From contig JAJDUG010000065.1 in assembly GCA_022826755.1 (NCBI GenBank), positions 1 through 51,690 on the forward strand: a stretch of 51,690 nt of DNA. Reading direction: 5' to 3'. This stretch comes from Acidobacteriota bacterium. GTDB lineage: Bacteria > Acidobacteriota > Terriglobia > Versatilivoradales > Versatilivoraceae. Shown here piece after piece: positions 24,299-31,353 of the stretch (positions are counted from its first letter, which is position 1; the number at the start of each line of letters is the position of its first letter). The position numbers and the translations under genes are program-made. Under the pieces are notes generated by a model. It worked only from the letters and a program-made list of their open reading frames with translations. It had not been told where the DNA came from and did not search any database.

Positions 24299-26038
24299 AT
24301 GGGCAAGTTCTCCATCTTCGATTACCTGGTGATCGGGATCTACCTGGCCTCGATGGTGGTCATGGGAATCCTCTTCTCCGGCAGGCAGAAGAGCCTCAAG
24401 GAGTATTTTCATGCCGGCGGCAATCTGCCCTGGTGGGCGGTGGGCATCTCGCTGATTGCAACCCACCTGAGTCCGATCAGCTACCTGGCTCTTCCCGGCT
24501 GGATCTTCGAAAGGGACACCCGCAGCTCCATTACGGGGGGCTTGATCGAGTTCCTGATGGTTCTTCCGACCGCCGCCCTCTGGATTCCGATCTGGGCGCG
24601 CCTGCGAGTGCTGTCGATCTACGAATACCTGGAGAGACGGTTTCATCCCGCCGTGCGGTCGATCGGCGCCATTCTGTTCATCGTCTATACCGTCTTCTGG
24701 CTTTCCACCGCCCTGGTGGCGGCTTCCAAGGGATTCGAATCGGTGAGCGGTTTCGACGGGCGGCTGTGCCTGCTGGTCATCGGACTGCTGGGCGCCTTCT
24801 ATACCGTCCTGGGCGGGATGAGGGCCGTCATCTGGACCGATGTGGTCCAGTACGTGGTCTTTGTAGGCGGCTACCTCATGATCGCCATCGTTCTTCTGAG
24901 CACCTTCGACCCGATGGAGATCTGGACCCTGGCCTCGAACCAGATTTCCGAGCGCACCGGCCATCCCCACACCAAGCTCATTTCCCATGAATGGAGCATG
25001 GCGGTGGAGGGGACCATCTGGGTATTGCTGTCCGGTGCGCTGGTGCGTGCGTTGGCCTTCGGAACCAATCAGATAACGGTGCAGCGCCTGCACGCCACCA
25101 GGGACAGGCGCACCATGTTCAAGGCCTTGCTGGCCAACGCCGTCACCGGCTACGGCTTTGTCCTGTTCACGGTGCCGGTGGCCTGGGGATTCGTGGCCTA
25201 CTACTCCCAGCATCCGGAACTGAAGCGGGAAATCACCCATCCCGACATGGTGCTTCCCCACTTTGTCCTGCTGAACCTGCCGCTGATCATGCGCAGCCTG
25301 GTGATGGGAGGGGTGTTGGCGGCCCTCATGTCGACATTCGACTCGGCCCTGAACTCCATGAGCAACGTCACCAACCATGACTTCTACCGGCGCTACCTGG
25401 AGCCGAATCGTCCCGAGGGCCATTACGTCAGGGTGGCCAAGCTCCTCACCCTGGGTTTCGGCCTGGTCTTGCTGGGGTTTGCCCTCTCTCAATACGACCA
25501 GCAGAGTGGCACCGCCGGGGAACATTTTACGCGGCTGACGAGCCTGGTTTCAGCTCCCATCGGTGCGTTTTTCGTGTTGGGCATCTTGTCCAGGAGGGTC
25601 AACACTCCAGGCGTCCTGTGCGGTGCGGTGGCGGCCATTGCCCTGTCGCTGGGGTTCAACGGCTTGCCGCCCATGGTTCAGCCCGTCCTCAACAAGACGA
25701 CTTTGTTTACGGTTGAGTCCGGCGTGGGGGACGATCTGGATAGGGGTGTGATCTCCGGCAGGCTGGCGCGGACGTTCAGATCCCACGGAATCGTGGTCAG
25801 GAGCGATGCGGCCGTCTTGGCCCGGGAAGAAAGACGCCGCTGGCAGATAAGAAACGGAGAGCTCTTCTACTTCCTGGACAGGGAGGGCGGAGTGGTGACG
25901 GTGGCCCATGAGCCCATAAGCTGGATGTGGATTCCGGTGCTGAGCATGGTGTTGAACCTGCTGGTGGGGTACCTGGCCAGCTTCCTGTTCACGCGTCCGC
26001 CCCCGGAGAGGCTGGCCGGGCTCACCCTGCGAGGGTAA
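24299..26038 (+). CDS. Sodium:solute symporter (SSS/SLC5 family)
   Basis: This polytopic inner-membrane transporter has about 579 residues. It begins MGKFSIFDYLVIGIYLASMV, a typical first helix, and has the family motifs GRQKSLKEYFHAGGNLPWWA, GISLIATHLSPISYLALPG, VYTVFWLSTALVAASKGFE and LMSTFDSALNSMSNVTNHDFY with the sodium-site serines. Members import sugars, sialic acid, proline or other solutes with Na+. The position among glycan-related genes suggests a sugar-type substrate, as inference only. A hydrophilic stretch of about 75 residues (from TTLFTVESGVGDD to VTVAHEPISW, roughly 475-550) is inserted before the last helix and looks like a small extramembrane domain. Upstream in-frame ATGs at 24266, 24275 and 24287 are possible but do not fit the family start. 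Confidence 0.9.
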   Translation: MGKFSIFDYLVIGIYLASMVVMGILFSGRQKSLKEYFHAGGNLPWWAVGISLIATHLSPISYLALPGWIFERDTRSSITGGLIEFLMVLPTAALWIPIWARLRVLSIYEYLERRFHPAVRSIGAILFIVYTVFWLSTALVAASKGFESVSGFDGRLCLLVIGLLGAFYTVLGGMRAVIWTDVVQYVVFVGGYLMIAIVLLSTFDPMEIWTLASNQISERTGHPHTKLISHEWSMAVEGTIWVLLSGALVRALAFGTNQITVQRLHATRDRRTMFKALLANAVTGYGFVLFTVPVAWGFVAYYSQHPELKREITHPDMVLPHFVLLNLPLIMRSLVMGGVLAALMSTFDSALNSMSNVTNHDFYRRYLEPNRPEGHYVRVAKLLTLGFGLVLLGFALSQYDQQSGTAGEHFTRLTSLVSAPIGAFFVLGILSRRVNTPGVLCGAVAAIALSLGFNGLPPMVQPVLNKTTLFTVESGVGDDLDRGVISGRLARTFRSHGIVVRSDAAVLAREERRRWQIRNGELFYFLDREGGVVTVAHEPISWMWIPVLSMVLNLLVGYLASFLFTRPPPERLAGLTLRG

Positions 26039-26118
26039 CCGCCCCCACCCCCGGCAACCCGGCAGATTCATCGAAAAGGACCGACCATTGGTGCGACGAT
26101 GTCATGGGGTGAAGCCCA

Positions 26119-26144
26119 CCCGGGAACGCGGGCGTCCCGCCCGC
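26119..26144 (-). repeat. Dispersed palindromic element, copy B
   Basis: CCCGGGAACGCGGGCGTCCC followed by GCCCGC is the reverse complement of the family core. The neighbouring sequence up to about 26225 (GGCACGGCCT...ATCTCCGCCACC) matches, in reverse complement, the left flank of copy D at 34 kb. The repeat unit there is thus about 100 bp. Confidence 0.85.
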
Positions 26145-26298
26145 ACAAACCCTGGCACGGCCTCGCCCATCTCCGCCACCGGAATCAACCGGAGACGGCG
26201 CCCTGGATCTTCTTCGGTCGGGCCGATGCGGTTCCCGCCGGCAGGGCGGCCGGCTGCACCATCGCAGGGAAACCGAGCGGCAACCCAAGTGAGAGAAT

Positions 26299-26324
26299 GC
26301 GGGCGGGACGCCCGCGCTCCCGGG
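26299..26324 (+). repeat. Dispersed palindromic element, copy C
   Basis: The forward core GCGGGCGGGACGCCCGC plus GCTCCCGGG lies 154 bp from copy B in opposite orientation. Its left flank (GGGAAACCGAGCGGCAACCC...) resembles the flank of copy E rather than that of B or D. Two sub-types are therefore present, and each inverted pair joins one of each. Confidence 0.85.
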
Positions 26325-26558
26325 GGTGTCGTCCCGATGGTGCGTTGGAGGGTTTCCCGCGGAGATTTCTCTGAAAGCCGCCCTCCACAATGGTGCGGAT
26401 GAGACGAGTGTGAAACGGAATTTTTCGGGAATGGGGGCGGAACCGGGCCCACGGACCTGTCCTGTATGGGCTCTGCGGCCCGTGTCGGAGCTGTGATAGG
26501 CTGAGAAGGGCTCCCCGGGACGGGGAAGTCCGGAGGAAGCCGTAACCGAAGGACAACC

Positions 26559-27578
26559 ATGTCCAGCTACCTCTACATTCCCCTGATCGCCGAGCAAAAG
26601 TTCCTGATCTTCGGGATGGATGAAGACTCCGGCAAGCTCCGGCTGAACCGGCAGATCCAGTTGTCGGCGCGTCCCTACCAACTCTGCGCCGATCCCCGTC
26701 AGCGATATCTCTACCAGCAGCTTCGCAGCGAATCCTACAGTGGGGTGGCCAGCTTTCGCGTCGATCCCGCCAGCGGGGATGTGACCCAGATCGGCGAGGT
26801 GGAGCTGGAAGCCGATGCCTGCTACGTGGTCACCGACCGCGGCGGGCGCTTTCTGCTGGCCGCCTACCTGATTGCCGGAATGGTGACGGTTCATCCGATT
26901 GGCAGCGACGGCGCCGTGCGCAGCCCCGCTTGCGACTGGCGAATCACCGAGATCTACGCTCACTCCATCCTGACCGATCCGTCCAATCGATTTGCGTTTG
27001 TCCCCCACGTGGCTCCGACCGACGCCATTCACCAGTTTCGCTTCGATCCCACCAGCGGCAGTCTGCGCCCCGGTCGGGTCCCCAGGATCGCAACCAGGCC
27101 GGGTCGCGGGCCCCGGCACCTGGCCTTCCATCCCTCGGGGAGGGTGGTGTATGCGAACGAGGAGCAGTCCTCCAGCGTCGGGGCCTATAGCCTGGACCAC
27201 TCCAGCGGCAACCTCACCCCGCTTCAGTCCTTGTCGACCCTTCCCCCCGGAGGCTTCCGGGGAAAGAACAGCACCGGGTCGGTCCGGGTCCATCCCGAGG
27301 GAAAGGCCGTCTACGTCTCCAACCGCGGTCACAACAGCATTGCCGCCTTTGCCGTGGATGCCGCAACCGGACTGCTTTCGCCGCTGGGTTGGGTCCCCAG
27401 CCAGCCGATCCCCAGGCCCTTGGGCATTACCCGGGATGGTCGCTTCTTTTTTGCCGGCAGCGACGAATCCGGCCGGCTGACCAGCTATCGGATCGATGAA
27501 CGTGGAATGCTGGAACCCCTCGAAACCTATGAAGTCGGGGAATCGGTCTCCTGGATCCTTCCCCTGGCCTTTAATTGA
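26559..27578 (+). CDS. Lactonase-family (6-phosphogluconolactonase-like) seven-bladed propeller
   Basis: The 339-residue protein, without a signal peptide, has the YbhE/PF10282 repeat pattern: FRVDPASGDVTQIGEVE, FRFDPTSGSLRPGRVPR, YSLDHSSGNLTPLQSLS, FAVDAATGLLSPLGWVP and YRIDERGMLEPLETYEV, each a beta-propeller blade. GRGPRHLAFHPSGRVVYANEE and GNTGSVRV-type blades with conserved His and Asn/Asp follow the family pattern. Members hydrolyse 6-phosphogluconolactone or other sugar lactones; many homologues are unassigned. GAAGGA lies five bases before the ATG. The next gene (GH32/43-like propeller) starts 48 bp downstream on the same strand, so co-transcription is likely. Confidence 0.85.
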   Translation: MSSYLYIPLIAEQKFLIFGMDEDSGKLRLNRQIQLSARPYQLCADPRQRYLYQQLRSESYSGVASFRVDPASGDVTQIGEVELEADACYVVTDRGGRFLLAAYLIAGMVTVHPIGSDGAVRSPACDWRITEIYAHSILTDPSNRFAFVPHVAPTDAIHQFRFDPTSGSLRPGRVPRIATRPGRGPRHLAFHPSGRVVYANEEQSSSVGAYSLDHSSGNLTPLQSLSTLPPGGFRGKNSTGSVRVHPEGKAVYVSNRGHNSIAAFAVDAATGLLSPLGWVPSQPIPRPLGITRDGRFFFAGSDESGRLTSYRIDERGMLEPLETYEVGESVSWILPLAFN

Positions 27579-27626
27579 ACGGGAACCAGGAGTGCAGGTT
27601 CCCAAGAAGATGAACGGAGCGCCCTT

Positions 27627-29060
27627 ATGGGAAATGAGACAGTGCTCGAAGTGGGGAACAGCCGGCAGCTTTTCATCGATGAATGGATCGTGGAGGAGAC
27701 CCGAAACCTGGGCCGCACCCTGAACCAGCCCGCCAAGTATGCGGGCAATCCCCTCATGTTTCCCCTCTATCCCTGGGAAGGCCGACTGGAGCTGTATGGC
27801 ACGGTCTGGCGGGAGGAGGAAACCGGCCAATTCCGGATGTGGTATACGGGATTGGGGAACATGGGAGTCACCCCCATGGGCAAGAGGAATGAGACCCGGT
27901 GGGGGTTCATGGGGTTCGACCCCGAGCAGTTACTCTACAGCATGGCCTACGCAACCTCGGACGACGGTATTTTCTGGGAACGGCCCAACCTGGGCCTGGT
28001 CGAGTACGAAGGTTCCAGGGACAACAACCTGGTGCTGCTGAACGCCGCCGGCGGCAACGTCATCCGGGACCCGCGCGACCCCGATCCGGCCCGGCTGTAC
28101 AAGTCTCTCTTCTATGAGTCCCGCGATCCGGACGGCACCTCCAACGAGGGAGACGGTGTTTCAGTCGCCTTCTCGCCCGACGGCCTGAAATGGACCAAGC
28201 ATCCGGGCAACCCCGTCATCACCCGGGCCAGCGACTCCCACACCCTGCTGGGTTGGGACGAGAACCACCGCCAATACGTGGCCCATTGCCGCCCCTCGGT
28301 CCACGAGGGCGATCCAACCCGCCGGATCGGGCGCGCGGTCAGCCAGGACTTCATCCATTGGAGCCTTCCCCAGGAGATCGTGGTCCCCGACGAGCAGGAT
28401 CCCCCGGGCCTGCAGTTCTACCAAATGCCGGTCTTCAAGTACGAGGGTCTCTATATCGGTCAGCTTGAGGCCTACCATACCCCACCGGAGGAGCCCCATA
28501 TCCGCTTTTTCGGGACCATCGACATCCAGCTTGCAGCCAGCCGGGACGGCATCCGGTGGGAGCGTGTGGGCGACCGCAAGCCCTTCATTCCCAACGGTCC
28601 GCCCGGCAGCATCGACTCGGGAGAGGTCTACATGGCCAATGCTCCGGTCAGGGTGGGGGACGAGCTCTGGTTCTATTATTCGCCTTCCGCCATCGAGCAC
28701 GGCCCCACCGGACGCAGCGGGCCCATCTGCCTGGCCAAGCTGAGGCTGGACGGATTCGTCTCGGTGGACGCGGGTGAGGACATGGGGACCCTGATCACCC
28801 GGCCGTTTACCTGCGAGGGTGACTCGCTGGAAATCAACGCCCAGGCCCGCGGCGGCCTGGTAGCCGTGGCCGTCCTGGACGCGGAGGGGACCCAGTACCC
28901 GGGCTTCGGCAAGATCGACTGCGCCGCATTCGACAGCGACTCGGTCCGCCACGCGGTGACCTGGCGCCACGCTTCATTGGGAAGCTTGAAAGGGAAGGTC
29001 ATCCGCCTCAAGTTCTATCTGCGGAACGCCCGGCTCTACTCCTTCAAACTGGGGGGCTGA
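27627..29060 (+). CDS. GH32/GH43-like five-bladed propeller protein (paralogue of the 47.3-kb gene)
   Basis: The 477-residue protein has no signal peptide. The N-terminal 370 residues show the glycoside-hydrolase clan F/J style pattern of beta-propeller blades: LFIDEWIVEE, GQFRMWYTG, MAYATSDDGIFWERPNLG, SVAFSPDGLKWTKHPGNPV, GRAVSQDFIHWSLPQEIV and LAASRDGIRWERVG. A C-terminal beta-sandwich domain (about 375-477, GDSLEINAQARGGLVAVAVL to ARLYSFKLGG) follows. A close relative is encoded at 47256-48734, sharing DNNLVL/RNNLVF, the VTWR motif and the terminal RARLYS. Catalytic acids cannot be assigned with confidence. GGAG lies eight bases before the ATG. It is followed 29 bp later by a dioxygenase gene, suggesting one operon with the lactonase. 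Confidence 0.72.
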   Translation: MGNETVLEVGNSRQLFIDEWIVEETRNLGRTLNQPAKYAGNPLMFPLYPWEGRLELYGTVWREEETGQFRMWYTGLGNMGVTPMGKRNETRWGFMGFDPEQLLYSMAYATSDDGIFWERPNLGLVEYEGSRDNNLVLLNAAGGNVIRDPRDPDPARLYKSLFYESRDPDGTSNEGDGVSVAFSPDGLKWTKHPGNPVITRASDSHTLLGWDENHRQYVAHCRPSVHEGDPTRRIGRAVSQDFIHWSLPQEIVVPDEQDPPGLQFYQMPVFKYEGLYIGQLEAYHTPPEEPHIRFFGTIDIQLAASRDGIRWERVGDRKPFIPNGPPGSIDSGEVYMANAPVRVGDELWFYYSPSAIEHGPTGRSGPICLAKLRLDGFVSVDAGEDMGTLITRPFTCEGDSLEINAQARGGLVAVAVLDAEGTQYPGFGKIDCAAFDSDSVRHAVTWRHASLGSLKGKVIRLKFYLRNARLYSFKLGG

Positions 29061-29089
29061 GGAGGGCAGTCCGCGCCAGGAGTGTGGAA

Positions 29090-29953
29090 ATGGCCATTGG
29101 CCTCAGGAAGCTGCATCCGTTGATCGGGGCCGAGGTCACCGGGGTCGATCTGGCCGGGCCGCTGGACCAGGCCACCGCGGAAGCCATCAGGAACGCCTGG
29201 AGCCGCTACGGGGTGCTTCTGTTCCGGCGGCAGCCGATTACCGATGAGCAGCAGGTGGCCTTCAGCCGCCACTTCGGGTCGCTTGAGATCTTTCCCCAGG
29301 CAGCCAACCGTTCCCAGGCGGTCCCGGAGATCTTCCGCGTCACCAACGTGGGCGACGACAACCGCATCCGGCCGGTCGACTCTCCCGGCGCCCGCTACAG
29401 CACGCTGATTTGCGTCTGGCACACCGACAGCAGCTACCGTCGAGTGCCCAGCAAGGGGGCGGTGCTGCATGCCATCGAGGTGGTCAGCAAGGGCGGCGAC
29501 ACCCTGTTTGCCAACATGTGCCACGCCTACGAGGAGATGCCCCGCGAGCTGAAAACGAGGATCGCGGGGCTGAGGGCGCGTCACAGTTTCCAATATTCCC
29601 GCCAACTTCGCCGCCTCCCCCCCATGGATCCGGCCGAGGCGGCCCAGGTGCCGCCGGTGGACCATCCCCTGGTCCGCCGCCTCCGGGACGGGCGCCTCTC
29701 GCTCTACGTCAGCGCCACCTACATGGAGCGCATCCTGGAGCTACGCAAGGTCGAAAGCAGGAAACTCATCGACGAACTGATGGCCTGGGCCACCCAGGAC
29801 CCGTTTGTCTACCGGCACCGCTGGCATCCCCACGACGTCCTGATGTGGGACAACCGCTGGTGCATCCACGTGGTGACTCCCTTCGACCACGGGGCCGAAC
29901 GCCGGGTGATGCACCGCACCACCATCGCCGGCACCGAACCGGTGGAAGGATAG
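29090..29953 (+). CDS. TauD/TfdA-family Fe(II)/2-oxoglutarate-dependent dioxygenase
   Basis: About 287 residues. The 2-His-1-carboxylate iron triad is visible: H111 and D113 in WHTDSSY and the distal H260 in WDNRWCIHVVTPFD. The 2-oxoglutarate-binding Arg is in ERRVMHRTTIAG (about 273-276). The N-terminus (PLIGAEVTGVDLAGPLD) and VLLFRRQPITDEQQVAFSRHFG are family hallmarks. These enzymes hydroxylate taurine, 2,4-D, sulfonates, phosphonates or other small acids; the substrate is not readable here. The ATG at 29090 is preferred because AGGAG stands seven bases upstream; a GTG at 29084 is the alternative. It lies 29 bp after the propeller gene and is probably co-transcribed. Confidence 0.92.
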   Translation: MAIGLRKLHPLIGAEVTGVDLAGPLDQATAEAIRNAWSRYGVLLFRRQPITDEQQVAFSRHFGSLEIFPQAANRSQAVPEIFRVTNVGDDNRIRPVDSPGARYSTLICVWHTDSSYRRVPSKGAVLHAIEVVSKGGDTLFANMCHAYEEMPRELKTRIAGLRARHSFQYSRQLRRLPPMDPAEAAQVPPVDHPLVRRLRDGRLSLYVSATYMERILELRKVESRKLIDELMAWATQDPFVYRHRWHPHDVLMWDNRWCIHVVTPFDHGAERRVMHRTTIAGTEPVEG

Positions 29954-30013
29954 GTCGGCACTTCCGGCCTCTCTTCGAATCCCTCCAATGGAACAGGAAT
30001 CCGTTGGACGTCT

Positions 30014-30041
30014 TTGTGTGGCGCGTTCCGGGTGCGATAAT
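30014..30041 (+). promoter_or_regulatory. Promoter directly upstream of the dinB GTG
   Basis: TTGTGT (30014-30019) and GATAAT (30036-30041) are 16 bp apart. The proposed GTG start at 30048 begins six bases after the -10 box, exactly where transcription should start. A leaderless message is implied. No LexA box could be recognised. Confidence 0.45.
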
Positions 30042-30047
30042 CATGCC

Positions 30048-31337
30048 GTGAAAACCCTGTGCCGTGACTGTGGCAACCAGCCGTCCCCCGAGGCCGAAAC
30101 CTGCCCGGCCTGCGGATCGGCACGCATCGTGCGGCACAATGAGCTTCATGGCCTCACCATCGCCCATCTCGACTGCGATGCCTTCTACGCCACCATCGAG
30201 AAACGCGACCGGCCGGAGTTGCGGGACCTTCCGGTGGTCGTCGGCGGGCACCACCGGGGCGTGGTGGCCGCATGCTGCTACATCGCCCGTGCCCGGGGCG
30301 TGCACTCGGCCATGCCGATGTTCAAGGCCTTGAAAGCCTGTCCCGACGCCACGGTCATCAAGCCGGACATGAAAAAGTATGCTGCGGTGGGACGCCAGGT
30401 TCGGGCGATGATGCGCGACTTGACCCCCCTGGTGGAACCGCTCTCCATCGACGAGGCTTTCATGGACCTCGGCGGCACGGAGGCTCTGCACCGCTGCAGC
30501 CCGGCGACGACTCTGGCGGCGCTGGCGCGCCGCGTGGAGGAGGAGCTTTCCATCACCGCCTCCATCGGGCTCAGCTACAACAAGTTTCTGGCCAAGATCG
30601 CCTCGGACCGGGACAAGCCGCGCGGTTTCACCGTGATCGGACGAGCCGAGGCCAGAACCTTTCTCTCCGACAAGCCCGTCAGCCTGTTGTGGGGGGTGGG
30701 GAAGGCGATGCGCCGGCGGCTCAGCCAGGACGGCATCAGGCTGGTTGGCGAGCTGGCCCGTATCGACGAGGCCGAGCTTGTCGCCCGATACGGCAAGATC
30801 GGGCGGCGGTTGTGGTTGTGCGCGCGGGGCGAAGACGACCGCCGGGTCGACCCCGAGAGCAAGGCCAAGAGCCTGTCGTCGGAAACCACCCTCGACAGGG
30901 ACACCGCCGAGTTGGCCGGGCTGCGCCCGATCCTGTGGCAGCTTGCCGAGACGGTGGCCCGCCGCATGAAAAAGGCCGGCATCGCCGGCAAAGGCGTCAC
31001 GCTGAAACTCAAGACCGCCGACTTTCGCATCCTGACCCGCAGCCGCCGGCTGCAAAGTGCTACTCGGTCAGCCGAAGAGCTGTTCCGGGCCGCCGAACCC
31101 CTGCTGGTTCGGGAAACCGACGGACGTGCCTTCCGCCTGATCGGCATCGGCGTTCATGACCTTGTTGAAGCCGGGCAGGTTGTCCAAGGGGAACTCTTCG
31201 GCGGCATTGGGTCGACCGAAAGCAAGGTCGAGAAGGCGCTGGACGCGGTGCGGGAAAAGTTCGGAAGCGCCGCTATCGTCAAGGGCCGAGGCCTCGGTAT
31301 CAAGCTTGAGCGGCAGGGACCCTCAAAAGTCGAATAG
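30048..31337 (+). CDS. dinB: DNA polymerase IV (Y family) with N-terminal zinc ribbon
   Basis: About 429 residues from a GTG start. The first 30 residues carry a zinc-ribbon with CRDC and CPAC (Cys5, 8, 19, 22), then the Y-family palm: IAHLDCDAFYA (first metal-binding Asp pair), GVVAACCYIARARGVHSAMPMFKA, and LSIDEAFMDL with the second catalytic acids. The helix-hairpin-helix region (LLWGVGKAMRRRL) and the little-finger domain follow. The C-terminus contains VQGELFGG, close to a clamp-binding motif. The added N-terminal zinc ribbon is a feature I associate with alphaproteobacterial DinB, so transfer is suspected. An ATG at 29988 would add 20 residues without family similarity. Function is error-prone bypass synthesis. 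Confidence 0.92.
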   Translation: MKTLCRDCGNQPSPEAETCPACGSARIVRHNELHGLTIAHLDCDAFYATIEKRDRPELRDLPVVVGGHHRGVVAACCYIARARGVHSAMPMFKALKACPDATVIKPDMKKYAAVGRQVRAMMRDLTPLVEPLSIDEAFMDLGGTEALHRCSPATTLAALARRVEEELSITASIGLSYNKFLAKIASDRDKPRGFTVIGRAEARTFLSDKPVSLLWGVGKAMRRRLSQDGIRLVGELARIDEAELVARYGKIGRRLWLCARGEDDRRVDPESKAKSLSSETTLDRDTAELAGLRPILWQLAETVARRMKKAGIAGKGVTLKLKTADFRILTRSRRLQSATRSAEELFRAAEPLLVRETDGRAFRLIGIGVHDLVEAGQVVQGELFGGIGSTESKVEKALDAVREKFGSAAIVKGRGLGIKLERQGPSKVE

Positions 31338-31353
31338 GTCAACCGGTCTTCGA

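Larger units (their letters stand above)
26039..26558. other. Gene-free region with an inverted pair of palindromic elements
   Basis: No gene is supported in these 520 bp. The left half carries copies B (reverse, 26119-26144) and C (forward, 26299-26324) of the GCGGGCGGGACGCCCGC family. About 100 bp beside B is related to DNA beside copy D at 34 kb. The right half leads into the lactonase gene, whose ribosome site GAAGGA is at 26548-26553. Confidence 0.7.
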
